Below, in pieces: positions 1-8,796 of a stretch of DNA of 64,000 nucleotides (the first letter of the stretch is position 1; each line of letters starts with the position of its first letter). The notes beneath the pieces are model-generated. The model saw only the letters and a list, made by a program, of their open reading frames with translations. It made no database searches and was not told the origin of the DNA. Both the position numbers and the translations under genes were made by a program. Origin of the DNA: Micromonospora siamensis (GTDB taxonomy: Bacteria; Actinomycetota; Actinomycetes; Mycobacteriales; Micromonosporaceae); assembly GCF_900090305.1 (NCBI RefSeq), contig NZ_LT607751.1:3348001-3412000 (forward strand), in the 5' to 3' direction.

Positions 1-1280
1 TCGAGCAGCGTACGCAGGTGCGCGTGCAGCCGTTCGATGCTGCCCGCGTCGAACAGGGCGGCGTCGTACTCCCAGGCGGCGGCGAGGCCCGAGTCGGTGG
101 GCACCAGGGTCAGCGCCAGGTCGACGCCGGGGGCCTGGGTGTCCATCCGCACCACGTCGACGGTGAGCCCGTCGAGGTGGATGCTGTTCAGCGACACCTC
201 CGCCAGGTGCAGCACGGTCTGGAAGAAGGTCTGCCGGTCGCCGTCCCGGTCCGGGCGCAGCTCCTTCACCAGCCACTCCAGCGGCACCTCCTGGTGCCCG
301 ACGGCCTCCAGCGACACCTCCCGGACCTGCCCGAGCAGCCGGTCGAAGGTGGGGTCACCGGCCAGGTCGGTCCGGGCGACCACGGTGTTGACGAAGCAGC
401 CGATCAGCTCGCCGAGGCCCGGCTGGCCGCGGCCCGCCATCGGCACGCCGACCAGCACGTCGGTCTGGCCGGAGTACCGGTGCAGGAGCGTGTCGAACGC
501 GGCGAGCAGCACCATGAACACCGTCGCGCCGCGCCCGGCGGCGAAGGAGCGGACGTCCTCGATCAGGTCACCGGGGAGCGTGGCCAGCAGCAGGCGTCCC
601 TGGGCGGCCGTATCGGCGGTACGCGGCCGGTCGGTGGGCAGCCCGGTCGGGTCGCCGGCGCCCTTGAGCCGCTGGCGCCACACCTCCATGGACGGCCCGA
701 GCGTCTCCGGGGTGACGTTCTCCCGTTCCCAGGCGGCGAAGTCGGCGTACTGGATGGGCAGGTCGTCGCCGCGCGGCTCGGCGCCGGCGCGCAGCCGCCG
801 GTAGTTCTCCACGACCTCCCGGTAGAGCAGCTGGAGCGACCAGCCGTCGGCGATCAGGTGGTGCAGGCCCAGGGCCAGGCGGTGTTCCTCCTCGCCGAGG
901 CGCAGCAGCGCGGCGCGGAACAGCGGGCCGGCCTCGATGTCGAACGGCCGCTGCCAGGCCCCGGAGAGCCACTCGTCGGCGGTGCCGGCCGGGTCGTCGC
1001 GGTCGTCGCAGGCCACCCGCTCCAGCTCGATGCCGGACCAGGGCCACACCACCTGCACCGGATCGCCGTCGGCCGCGGCGAAGGTGGTGCGCAGCGCCTC
1101 GTGGCGGCGGACCACCGCGTTCACCGCCTCGTGCAGCAGCTCCGGGTCCAGGGCGCCGCGCAGCCGCAGGACGGCCTGGATGTTCCAGGCGGGTCCGCCG
1201 CCCTCCATCTGTTCCAGGAACCACAGCCGCCGCTGGGAGTACGACGTCGGGACGACGAACTTCTCCTCGGTGAGCTCCAT
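1..1280 (-). CDS. NRPS condensation-domain protein (3' part outside window)
   Basis: Condensation domain of a nonribosomal peptide synthetase, which joins the upstream carrier-bound aminoacyl or peptidyl group to the amine of the downstream substrate. The first 426 residues are visible. Motifs in order: SYSQRRLWFLEQ (C1, about residue 13), HHLIADGWS (C3 catalytic HHxxxDG, about 141), YADFAAWER (C4), IGCFVNT (C5) and GHQEVPLEWL (C7). The ATG at 1280 follows GGAG at six bases and lies 26 bases after the adenylation-carrier gene, so it is the third gene of the operon. The frame is still open at position 1, so any adenylation, carrier or thioesterase domain lies outside. Family assignment is certain; donor and acceptor are unknown. 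Confidence 0.95.
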   Translation of the reverse strand, partial: MELTEEKFVVPTSYSQRRLWFLEQMEGGGPAWNIQAVLRLRGALDPELLHEAVNAVVRRHEALRTTFAAADGDPVQVVWPWSGIELERVACDDRDDPAGTADEWLSGAWQRPFDIEAGPLFRAALLRLGEEEHRLALGLHHLIADGWSLQLLYREVVENYRRLRAGAEPRGDDLPIQYADFAAWERENVTPETLGPSMEVWRQRLKGAGDPTGLPTDRPRTADTAAQGRLLLATLPGDLIEDVRSFAAGRGATVFMVLLAAFDTLLHRYSGQTDVLVGVPMAGRGQPGLGELIGCFVNTVVARTDLAGDPTFDRLLGQVREVSLEAVGHQEVPLEWLVKELRPDRDGDRQTFFQTVLHLAEVSLNSIHLDGLTVDVVRMDTQAPGVDLALTLVPTDSGLAAAWEYDAALFDAGSIERLHAHLRTLL

Positions 1281-1306
1281 GCCTACTCCTTCGGGTCGGA
1301 CCTGCG

Positions 1307-3133
1307 TCAGCTCGGGACCGTGCGCCGGGCGGGGCGCGGGATGCGGGTGATGGGCGGGCGCCCGGTCCCCCCGCCGGCCGCCGCCCGGGACACCGCGTCG
1401 GCCAGGCCTTCGACCGTCCGTCCCTGCGCGAGCAGCGTCTCCAGCCGCAGCTGTACGCCGTGGGCCTTCTCGATCCGGGCGACCACCTGCGCGGCGAGCA
1501 GCGAGTGGCCGCCCAACTCGAAGAAGTCGTCCCGGATGCCGATCTCCGGCTGCCCCAGCACCTCCTGCCAGATCCGCAGCAGGTCCGCCTCGACCGGCGT
1601 GCGGGGCGCGACGACGGGCACGTCGCGTCGGCGCGGACCGGAACCCTGGGCCAGCAGGGCCGCGTGGTCGACCTTGTGGTTCGGGGTCAGCGGAAACTCC
1701 CGCACCAGGGTGATGGAGTTCGGGACCATGTAGTCGGGCAGCTCGTCGGCGAGGTGACGGCGCAGCAGCCCACCGGTCACCGCGTCCTGACCGGACGCCG
1801 GCAGGACGAACGCGAGGATCTGGCCGCCCAGCAGGCCGGTCTCCCCGACCAGCACCACAGCCTGGCTGACCCGGGGGTGGCGCTCCAGCGCCTGCCGGAT
1901 CTCGTTGAGCTCGATCCGGTGGCCGCGGATCTTGACCTGTCCGTCGGCGCGACCGGAGAACTCCAGGGCGCCGTCGGGCAGGAACCGGCCCAGGTCACCG
2001 GTGCGGTACAGGCGCGAGCCGGGCACCCCGGAGAACGGGTCGGGGACGAACGCCGCCGCGGTCAACGCCGGCCGGCCGAGGTAACCGCGGGCCACCCCGG
2101 CGCCGCCGATGCAGATTTCGCCGGTCCCGCCGGGCGGTGCGGCCGTACCCGCCGGGTCGTCCACGACGTACAGCGAGACGCCCGCGCACGGTGCCCCGAT
2201 CGGCACCGAGGGCAGCTCGCCGTGCTCCGGGGTGACCTCGAACAGGGATGCCGCGACCGTGGTCTCGGTCGGGCCGTAGCCGTTGACGAAGCGGTGCCGG
2301 GCGGCGAACGAGGCGGCCAGCTTGGGCGGGCAGGCCTCCCCGCCCGAACCGACCACCGCCAGGTCGGGGAACTCCTGGTCGACCAGGGTGGCCAGCACCG
2401 AGGGCGGCAGCGCCACCGTGTGGATGCGCTCGCCGCGCAGCCGGTCGGCCAGCCGCTCGGGCGAGGCCACCTCCTCCTTGGTGGCGATGACCAGCGTGCC
2501 GCCGTTGGTCAGGGTGGCCAGGGTGTCGAAGACCGAGATGTCGAAGCTGAACGACACGCACTGCAGGGTGCGCCGCCCCGGGCCGACCTCCAGCGCCGGC
2601 GTCAGCCCCGCCAGCATGTTGCCCAGCGAGGCGTGGGTTACCTGGACGCCCTTGGGGCGGCCGGTGGAGCCGGAGGTGTAGATGACGTACGCCAGGTTGT
2701 CCGGGTGGGCGCCGGGACCGGTCGCGCTGCTGGCGGTTTCCGCGTCCGGGGCCAGCAGGGGGACGTCGCAGGCCCCGGCGAGGTGCTCGGCGGTGGGCCC
2801 GGTGCCGACCAGGACGGTGGCGGCGGAGTCGGCGAGCATGTATTCGAGGCGGGCCGGCGGGTACTCCGGGTCCAGTGGCACGTAGGCGCCGCCGGCCTTG
2901 AAGACGGCGAGCAGTGCGGTGATCCAGTCGGCGGTGCGGGGCAGGCAGATGCCGACGCGGGTCTCGGGGCCGACGCCGTGGGCGCGCAGGGCGGCGGCGA
3001 GGCGGTCGGCCCGGTGGTCGAGCTGGGCGTAGGTGAGGGACCGTCGCTCGGAGCTGACGGCCACGGCGTCGGGCCTCTCCCGCGCCCAGCCTGCGACCAG
3101 CTCGTGTGCCAGAGTGCCGGGACCGCTGCGCAT
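1307..3133 (-). CDS. NRPS adenylation-carrier (A-T) didomain protein
   Basis: Activates an amino or aryl acid as adenylate and loads it on its own phosphopantetheine arm. In 608 residues it shows the A3 loop YTSGSTGRPKG (about 152-162), NGYGPTETT (A5), YRTGDL (A7), the A8 stretch GRADGQVKIRGHRIELNEI and A10 as NHKVD, then a carrier domain with LGGHSL (Ser near 555). Aligning by eye to the GrsA phenylalanine domain, the pocket residues read D, I, F, A, V, S, G, V, A, K; I do not recognise a substrate for this set. No condensation domain precedes it, so it can serve as an initiation module for the downstream condensation protein. Its ATG overlaps the MbtH stop as TGATG, so translation is coupled. 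Confidence 0.95.
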   Translation of the reverse strand: MRSGPGTLAHELVAGWARERPDAVAVSSERRSLTYAQLDHRADRLAAALRAHGVGPETRVGICLPRTADWITALLAVFKAGGAYVPLDPEYPPARLEYMLADSAATVLVGTGPTAEHLAGACDVPLLAPDAETASSATGPGAHPDNLAYVIYTSGSTGRPKGVQVTHASLGNMLAGLTPALEVGPGRRTLQCVSFSFDISVFDTLATLTNGGTLVIATKEEVASPERLADRLRGERIHTVALPPSVLATLVDQEFPDLAVVGSGGEACPPKLAASFAARHRFVNGYGPTETTVAASLFEVTPEHGELPSVPIGAPCAGVSLYVVDDPAGTAAPPGGTGEICIGGAGVARGYLGRPALTAAAFVPDPFSGVPGSRLYRTGDLGRFLPDGALEFSGRADGQVKIRGHRIELNEIRQALERHPRVSQAVVLVGETGLLGGQILAFVLPASGQDAVTGGLLRRHLADELPDYMVPNSITLVREFPLTPNHKVDHAALLAQGSGPRRRDVPVVAPRTPVEADLLRIWQEVLGQPEIGIRDDFFELGGHSLLAAQVVARIEKAHGVQLRLETLLAQGRTVEGLADAVSRAAAGGGTGRPPITRIPRPARRTVPS

Positions 3134-3345
3134 CAGGACCCCTGCTCGGCCATCCGTCGGCGCAGGCTCAGTGGACGCATGTCGGTCCAGACCTCCTCGA
3201 TGTGCGCCAGGCACTCCTCGCGGGTGCCGGTGGCGCCCTCGTCGCGCCAGCCCGGAGCGTTCTCCCGGCCGGCCGGCCAGATGGAGTACTGCTCCTCGTG
3301 GTTCAGCACGACCTTGTAGGGGCGGCTGTCCTGGTTGTCGCTCAT
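3133..3345 (-). CDS. MbtH-like NRPS accessory protein
   Basis: Small protein (70 residues) of the MbtH family, which binds adenylation domains and is needed for their folding or activity. The signature NHEEQYSIWP followed by PGW is present. The ATG at 3345 is preceded by GGAGGAGAG, the best ribosome site in the area, and longer upstream frames lack support. It is the first gene of the leftward operon, and the TGATG overlap with the next gene suggests the adenylation domain depends on it. The intergenic region to the divergent protease-like gene (3346-3624) probably carries the promoters for both directions. Confidence 0.95.
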   Translation of the reverse strand: MSDNQDSRPYKVVLNHEEQYSIWPAGRENAPGWRDEGATGTREECLAHIEEVWTDMRPLSLRRRMAEQGS

Positions 3346-3624
3346 CTCTCCTCCGTGGGTGGTGCCCGCTGCGGCACCCGGCGCCGGCGCGCGGCGGGGT
3401 GATCCGGGGCCCATTCGACCGTGGCGACGGCCGGTCACACCGCTGCCGGGGGAGGTACTAGAACAACACCTGGAACCTGTGGTGGAGCCACTGCGGACGG
3501 TGGCGTGGCTAGGTGAAGCCCTACACCTGCGGTCGGTACGACGACAGCGGCCGGGCCGGCGCGGACACTACGCATCGGACGCCCCGACCAGGGGCGATCC
3601 CACCGTTGGTCACGAGGAGGAACA
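3346..3624. promoter_or_regulatory. Divergent intergenic region, NRPS operon / subtilase-like gene
   Basis: 279 bases separate the leftward MbtH start from the rightward subtilase-like start. The part around 3455-3520 is less GC-rich than its flanks and is the likely place for the two promoters. I see no clear inverted-repeat operator. Confidence 0.4.
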
Positions 3625-4806
3625 GTGCCCGCAGCGTCGCTGACCGCCCGCCGCCGAGCCGGCGCCGTCCTGGTGGCCGCCGGGACCGTACTCGGGATGG
3701 GTGTCCTGGCGGTCCCCGGGCCCGCCGGGGCCGCCCGGCCCGTCGTCAACTCCGGCAGCGCCCGGGCCGTGCCCGGCAGCTACCTGGTGCTCTTCGCCGA
3801 GGGGGAGCGGCCCGACATCGCCGGCCGGTACGGCGTACGGGTCCGGGACAGCTACCACAGCGCGGTTCGCGGGGCGCTGGTCCAGGCGAGCGAGGAACAG
3901 GCGCGGCGGCTGGCGGCGGATCCGTCGGTGCGGCTGGTGGAGCAGGACACCAGGATCGAGCGGGTGGCGTCGCGCACCGGCACGCAGCAGGTCCCCTCCT
4001 GCGGCCTGGACCGGATCGACCAGCGGCAGCTACCGCTGGACGGCTCGTACACGTACCCGGCGGCGGCCGGCGCCGGCGTCGACGTCTACCTGGTCGACAC
4101 CGGCATCGACTACCGCCATCCCGACCTCGCCCCCCGTGCCCGGCCCGGCTTCGACGCCTTCGGCGGCGACGGCGCCGACGAGCTGGGCAACGGCACCCTG
4201 ATGGCCGGGATCGTCGGCGGCACCACGTACGGCGTGGCGAAGAAGGCCCGGTTGATCTCGGTGAAGGTGCTCGACGCGCAGGGCGGCGGCACCCTCGGTG
4301 GGGTGCTGGCCGGAATCGACTGGATCACCGCGCACGCCTCCGGCCCGTCGGTGGCCAACGTCGTCATCGGCGCCCCGGCCAGCGACGTGCTCGACGAGGC
4401 GGTACGCGCCTCCGTCGCCTCCGGTGTCACGTACGTGCTGTCGGCGGGGGCGAGCGCCGACGACGTCGACAACTCCTCTCCGGCCCGGGTACGCGAGGCG
4501 GTCACCGTCGGCTCGTCCGACTGCGCCGACACGGCGGCGTGGTTCAGCAACTACGGTCCGGGGCTGGACCTGTACGCTCCCGGGGTGGACATCACCTCCA
4601 CCTGGCCGGGCGGCGGCACCAGCTCCGACTCCGGCACCTCGGTCTCGGCCGCGCACGCCTCCGGGGCGGCGGCGCTCTATCTGGGCGGGCGTCCCATGGC
4701 CACCCCGGCGCAGGTAGCCGGGGCCCTGGACCGGGCGGCCGTTGACGGCGCGCTCACCGGCGTACCGGCCGGCACGCCGAACAAGCTGCTCCAGACGGTG
4801 CGCTGA
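3625..4806 (+). CDS. Secreted subtilisin-like protein lacking catalytic His (pseudoprotease)
   Basis: 393 residues: signal peptide (1-37, cleavage near AGAA), an I9-type propeptide (about 50-113) and an S8 fold. The Asp box VYLVDTGID (D158) and the Ser box SGTSVSAAH (S339) are kept. The His box, normally GHGTHVAG, reads GNGTLMAG, so the catalytic His is Asn189 and the second His is Leu. The oxyanion box, normally AAGNDN, reads SAGASAD, so the oxyanion Asn is Ala276. The frame is intact, with a normal GTG start behind GAGGAGG. A catalytically dead, secreted binding or decoy role is inferred. It is divergent from the NRPS operon and 25 bases upstream of a membrane M23 peptidase gene. Confidence 0.9.
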   Translation: MPAASLTARRRAGAVLVAAGTVLGMGVLAVPGPAGAARPVVNSGSARAVPGSYLVLFAEGERPDIAGRYGVRVRDSYHSAVRGALVQASEEQARRLAADPSVRLVEQDTRIERVASRTGTQQVPSCGLDRIDQRQLPLDGSYTYPAAAGAGVDVYLVDTGIDYRHPDLAPRARPGFDAFGGDGADELGNGTLMAGIVGGTTYGVAKKARLISVKVLDAQGGGTLGGVLAGIDWITAHASGPSVANVVIGAPASDVLDEAVRASVASGVTYVLSAGASADDVDNSSPARVREAVTVGSSDCADTAAWFSNYGPGLDLYAPGVDITSTWPGGGTSSDSGTSVSAAHASGAAALYLGGRPMATPAQVAGALDRAAVDGALTGVPAGTPNKLLQTVR

Positions 4807-4831
4807 CACCGGACGAGGTGACCCCGCCCCG

Positions 4832-5998
4832 ATGGCACTGGACCTGCTGACCGCCGCGACCGTCCTCGCCGTGCTGGCGGCCGTGCACTGGTACCTGTAC
4901 CGGCGACTGGTCCGCGACGTCTCGGCGACGGGCGGCCGGTGGCGGCGGGTCGGCACGGTCGTCGTGCTGCTGCTCGCGGCGGGCACCGCGCTGCTGCTCA
5001 CCGTCGGGCCGCTGGAGCCGCCCGTGCCGGTACGCCGCCTCGCGGCGGGGTGGGCCGCCTGGTGGCTGCCGCTGCTGCTGTACCTGATCCTGGCGCTGCT
5101 GCTGGGCGAGGTTGTCCGGCCGCTGCTGCGGCGTGCCCTCGCTCGCCGGGCGACCGACCCGCCGCATCGGCCCGCCGACGTGGACGACCGGCCCGACGCC
5201 TCCCGCCGGCTCTTCGTCGCCCGCACGGTCGCCGTCGGCGCCTCGGTGGTGGCCGTCGGTGGCGCCGTCGCCGGCCGGTCCGCTCCGGTGTCCGGCCAGG
5301 ACCCGGCGGCCGGGGGAGTGGAACTGGCGCTGCCGTTCACCGGGCTCTGGCTGGCCCGCAACAGTCCGGCCCGGCGGGTGCCGAGCCACGGCACCGACCT
5401 GCTCGGCGGTCGCTACGCCATCGACTTCGTCGCCGTGGACGCGGCGCACCGGACGTCCGGCCGCCACGACTGGCGGAGCCTGCTCACCAGCGAACCGCCG
5501 GAGCGGTTCCTGGCCTTCGGCCGGCCGATCCTGGCGCCCGCAGCCGGCACCGTCGTCGCGGCCCACGACGGCGAGCCGGACCACGAGGCGCGGCGGTCGC
5601 AGCCGGCGCTGGTGCCGTACACCCTGGGGCAGTCGGCGCGGCTGCGCCGGGGGGTGGCCGCGGTCGCCGGCAACCACGTGGTCATCGCGCTGCCCGGTGG
5701 CGGCTTCGTGGGACTGGCCCACTTCCGGTCCGGTTCCCTGCGGGTCCCGGTCGGCGCGCGGGTGGTCGAGGGCCAGCACCTCGCGGACTGCGGCAACTCC
5801 GGCAACTCCACCCAGCCGCACGTGCACATCCAGGCCATGGACAGCGCCGACCTCACGGTCGCCCGCGGGGTGCCGATGCTGTTCCGGCGCTTCCGCGAGT
5901 GGCCCGCCGGCCCCGGTCCGGGGCGGGTCAGGGAGCGGACCGTGCCCGGTGAGGAGGCGGTGGTGGAGCCGCTGCCGTCACCGCCCGTCGGGGGGTAG
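4832..5998 (+). CDS. Membrane-anchored M23 (LytM-like) peptidase domain protein
   Basis: 388 residues. The first 95 hold three membrane helices (about 5-24, 40-58, 72-92), and a fourth helix after a twin-Arg stretch (RRLFVAR) lies near 130-150. This N-terminal half resembles the membrane part seen in some metallophosphoesterases. The C-terminal half is an M23 domain with SHGTD...AIDF as the first metal-ligand region, NSGNS and the HVHIQ (HxH) motif. M23 enzymes cut peptide crosslinks in peptidoglycan; the domain should face outside. ATG 4832 is chosen because it follows GAGGTG and begins the hydrophobic segment. The 3' end overlaps the convergent HAD gene by 21 bases. Substrate is unknown. 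Confidence 0.8.
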   Translation: MALDLLTAATVLAVLAAVHWYLYRRLVRDVSATGGRWRRVGTVVVLLLAAGTALLLTVGPLEPPVPVRRLAAGWAAWWLPLLLYLILALLLGEVVRPLLRRALARRATDPPHRPADVDDRPDASRRLFVARTVAVGASVVAVGGAVAGRSAPVSGQDPAAGGVELALPFTGLWLARNSPARRVPSHGTDLLGGRYAIDFVAVDAAHRTSGRHDWRSLLTSEPPERFLAFGRPILAPAAGTVVAAHDGEPDHEARRSQPALVPYTLGQSARLRRGVAAVAGNHVVIALPGGGFVGLAHFRSGSLRVPVGARVVEGQHLADCGNSGNSTQPHVHIQAMDSADLTVARGVPMLFRRFREWPAGPGPGRVRERTVPGEEAVVEPLPSPPVGG

Positions 5999-7186
5999 CG
6001 CCCGGTCGCCGATGCGCAGCTGGCCGAGCCGGCGCCGGATCGCCACGACCTGGTCGGTACGTCCCCGCTCCTGGGCTATCCGCAGCAGCGACGACAGTGG
6101 AAGCACCGGAACCAGCCGGCCCCACGACGGGATCCACAGCCGGTCGTCCGGCGTCGCCGGGGCCGACCAGCCGCCGTCCTGTCGGCGGTTGCGGACGCCG
6201 ACGAGGATCTCGAACGGGGTTTCGTCCAGTGCGAGGCGGAGCCGGGCGCGCGCGGTCACCCCGACCGCCCGGAACGGCTCCGCCACGCTGACGTCCCCGA
6301 ACCTGCGGCGCAGCGCCACCAGCCCGGCCGGGTCGGTCACCACGTCGACGTCACGCGGGGTCACCGCCGCGCCGTGCAGCGCGACGGCGGCGCTTCCGGT
6401 GACCGCCCAGCGGGCCCGGGGGTCGATCAGGTCCGCGAACCGGTCCAGCGCCGCCCGCCAGGAAGCCGGGTGACCTCCGGCGGGCGTGGTGGCGGTGGTC
6501 GCGCGGAGTTCGGGCAGCCGGGTCAGCCGGTCGATCCGGATGGCCGACACGTCGGCGCGGCGGGCCGTACGGTCGAGCCAGGTGCCGTCGAGCCCGGCTC
6601 GAAGGGAGGCCCGGTGGTCGGTCTCCGGGTCGTCGCCCACGTACCGCAGGTGACGGGGAGGGTGGCCCAGTCGTTCGGCGGCGAGCCGGAAGGCGGCCGG
6701 GTCCGGTTTGGCCACGCCGAGCTCCGAGGAGCAGCAGACCACGTCGAAGGCGTCGCCCAGGCCGATCGCCGACAGCTTCCGCCGCTGCTGGCCGGCGTCA
6801 CCGTTGCTGAGCACACCCAGCCGGTACCCGCGGCAGCGCAGCCCGACCAGCGCGTCGACGACGTCGGGGTAGGGCCGCCAGGCCGCCTCGTAGTGCCGCA
6901 GGTAGTCGGCGAACTCGTCGTCGAGCCGCGCCTCGTCGACCGCCGACCCCAGCAGCGCGAGGACCGCCCGCATCCGGCGCCGCCGCTGCTCGGTGAACGA
7001 GCACTCCCCGGCCAGGTAGGCGGCGAAGTGTTCCCGTTCCAGGGCCGACCAGGCCGCGACGAGCGTCGGGTCGCCGCCCACGCCGGGCGCGACGGTCGCC
7101 GCCCAGGCGGTGACCGCCCGGCGGGCGGCCCCGGCGTGGTCGAGCATGGTGCCGTCCAGGTCGAACAGCACGCCGACGGTCACCAT
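5978..7186 (-). CDS. HAD hydrolase fused to a nucleotidyltransferase-like domain
   Basis: 402 residues. Residues 1-220 are a HAD-superfamily phosphatase: FDLDGT (nucleophile D9, acid D11), VLSNGD, AKPDPAAF and VGDDPETD. Residues about 240-402 have the pattern of the MNT/AbiEii nucleotidyltransferase fold: WAVTGSAAVALHGA followed by RDVDVVTD (GS then DxD). HAD enzymes hydrolyse phosphate esters; the second domain would transfer a nucleotide or merely bind one. I do not recall this fusion as common. It starts with ATG inside the end of the next HAD gene (7-base overlap) and is the last gene of a three-HAD operon. Confidence 0.85.
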   Translation of the reverse strand: MVTVGVLFDLDGTMLDHAGAARRAVTAWAATVAPGVGGDPTLVAAWSALEREHFAAYLAGECSFTEQRRRRMRAVLALLGSAVDEARLDDEFADYLRHYEAAWRPYPDVVDALVGLRCRGYRLGVLSNGDAGQQRRKLSAIGLGDAFDVVCCSSELGVAKPDPAAFRLAAERLGHPPRHLRYVGDDPETDHRASLRAGLDGTWLDRTARRADVSAIRIDRLTRLPELRATTATTPAGGHPASWRAALDRFADLIDPRARWAVTGSAAVALHGAAVTPRDVDVVTDPAGLVALRRRFGDVSVAEPFRAVGVTARARLRLALDETPFEILVGVRNRRQDGGWSAPATPDDRLWIPSWGRLVPVLPLSSLLRIAQERGRTDQVVAIRRRLGQLRIGDRALPPDGR

Positions 7187-7881
7187 GGGCCGGCCGGCCC
7201 ACGGGCCGGCGGATCGGTCCGCACGCCGAGCAGCCGGGCGGCCAGCCCCAATCGTTCGTCGCGGACACCGGTCAGCGGCGGCAGCAGCAGGGTCGGCATC
7301 CCGACCTCCACGGCGGCGCCGTCGTGCCCCTGACGATCGCCGACCATCAGGGTCTGCCCGGGTACGGTGCCGAGCCGGTCGAGGGTCAACCGGTAGATCC
7401 GCGGGTCGGGCTTCTGCACACCGTGCTCGTGGGACAGGACGAAGGTCGAGACCAGGTCGGCCAGGCCCGCGGCGGCGAAGGCCGGGCGTACGTCGAAGTG
7501 GATGTCACTGACCACGGCGATCCGCAGGCCGTGCCCGGCGATCGCCCGCAGCACCGGGTCGACGTCGACGGCGAACGGGTTCTGGGTGGCGTCGGACTCC
7601 ACGGCGTACAGGGCGCCCACCAGCGCGTCGTCGAGACCGGCGTCGGCGAGGACCCGGTGGTACGTCTCGCGGTGGAAGGCCGCGTCGCAGTCCAGCCCCG
7701 GCGGATCCAACCGGTCCGGCTCGCCGGCCGCCGCGTCGATGGCCGCCGCCACCTGGGCGACCACCACCGGCCGGGTGTCCCGACCGAGGCGCCGCAGCGC
7801 GGTACGCACCCACTCCTGCATGGAGAGCGTGGTGACCAGGGTGCCTCGCCAGTCGAAGGCGACCGCCCGGAACTCGACCAC
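7180..7881 (-). CDS. HAD-like hydrolase with altered motif I
   Basis: 233 residues. Motif I is FDWRGT, with nucleophile D10 but Arg at the position of the usual second Asp. Motif II is VVSD, then QKPDPRIY and MVGDRQGHD complete the Rossmann-like core. The second Asp is the general acid/base in phosphatases and is absent in haloacid dehalogenases, so standard phosphatase activity is doubtful. Start is GTG 7881, four bases after the upstream HAD gene ends. Middle gene of the three-HAD operon. Confidence 0.85.
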   Translation of the reverse strand: MVEFRAVAFDWRGTLVTTLSMQEWVRTALRRLGRDTRPVVVAQVAAAIDAAAGEPDRLDPPGLDCDAAFHRETYHRVLADAGLDDALVGALYAVESDATQNPFAVDVDPVLRAIAGHGLRIAVVSDIHFDVRPAFAAAGLADLVSTFVLSHEHGVQKPDPRIYRLTLDRLGTVPGQTLMVGDRQGHDGAAVEVGMPTLLLPPLTGVRDERLGLAARLLGVRTDPPARGPAGPW

Positions 7882-7884
7882 GGC

Positions 7885-8643
7885 TCAGCTCCCGATCCGG
7901 TGCGCTTCGGGCCGGTCTCCCGGTGCGGGCGCGACCACGGCGGTCACCGCCGTGCCGCCGGGTGGCCACCCGTCCCACGTGCCGATGACGTGGTCGACGG
8001 CCGCGCGCAGCGTCGCCACGACGGGCACGCCGAGGTCGGCGACGTGGTCGCGGGCGTGCAGCGCGTCCTCTCCCGGGTGGTAGACCACGCAGTGGGTGCC
8101 GCACTCCCGCGCGGCCAGCGCGTCGTCCACGCTGTCGCCGACCAGCACGGTCCGCTCCGGCCGCAGCCGCTGGATTTCCAGGTGGCGGCGCAGGTGCGGG
8201 GCCTTGCGCGGCACACCGGGCGGCGCCGTCCCGTCGACCCGGGTGAAGAACCGGTCGATGCCGGCGGCAGTCACCAGCGGAACGAGCCGCTCGTGCGGGT
8301 ACATGGACAGCAGTGACTGGCCGCGTCCGGTGGCGTCCCACCGGGTCAGGGCCTCGACGGCGTCCACGGTGAGCGTGACGCGTTCCCGGTGGCGGCCGTA
8401 CGCGGCGTGGAAGCACCGGTCCAGCTGTTCCTGCTCCTGGTCGGTCAGCTCCCGGCCGGCGAGGCGTTCGTAGAAGTGCGTGATCGGCTGGGTGTGGTGA
8501 CGCTGGTAGTCGGTGCGGGTCACCGGGGGCAGCCCGCAGGCGGCGAACGCCTCGATGGTCGCCTCGATGAGCGCCCGGCTGTCACCGAAGACGGTCCCGT
8601 TCCAGTCCCAGACGATGTGGTCGATGCCTGCCGTGGGATCCAT
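7885..8643 (-). CDS. HAD-like hydrolase with DWNGT motif I
   Basis: 252 residues. Motif I is VWDWNGT (nucleophile D13, Asn at position 15 in place of Asp). A cap region with helices (about 30-110) follows, then a Ser/Tyr region SLLSMYPHE, RKAPHLRRH and motif IV VLVGDSVDDALAA, which resembles phosphoglycolate-phosphatase-like proteins. The ATG at 8643 follows GGAGGG at good spacing and is preferred to a longer frame from 8739. First clear gene of the HAD operon. Asn for Asp in motif I is known from some HAD families but lowers confidence in a phosphatase role. Confidence 0.85.
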   Translation of the reverse strand: MDPTAGIDHIVWDWNGTVFGDSRALIEATIEAFAACGLPPVTRTDYQRHHTQPITHFYERLAGRELTDQEQEQLDRCFHAAYGRHRERVTLTVDAVEALTRWDATGRGQSLLSMYPHERLVPLVTAAGIDRFFTRVDGTAPPGVPRKAPHLRRHLEIQRLRPERTVLVGDSVDDALAARECGTHCVVYHPGEDALHARDHVADLGVPVVATLRAAVDHVIGTWDGWPPGGTAVTAVVAPAPGDRPEAHRIGS

Positions 8644-8796
8644 TGGTGCCCTCCTGCGCGGTTGCGGGACGGTGCACGCCGGGTGCGCCGGCGCTGCGCT
8701 GCCGGAACCGGGTCGCGGGCACACTGCCGCCCGGGGCATGAACCGTCGCTGTCGACGGCACGACCCGAAGCGGGCCCTGCGACCGGTGACGAGGCG

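Noticed and set aside
18..1733. Long forward open frame over the NRPS genes
   Set aside because: It is a shadow caused by high GC; the reverse frames hold complete condensation and adenylation motifs.
1307..3133. Naming the amino acid activated by the adenylation domain
   Set aside because: The pocket residues aligned by eye match no code I can recall with confidence.
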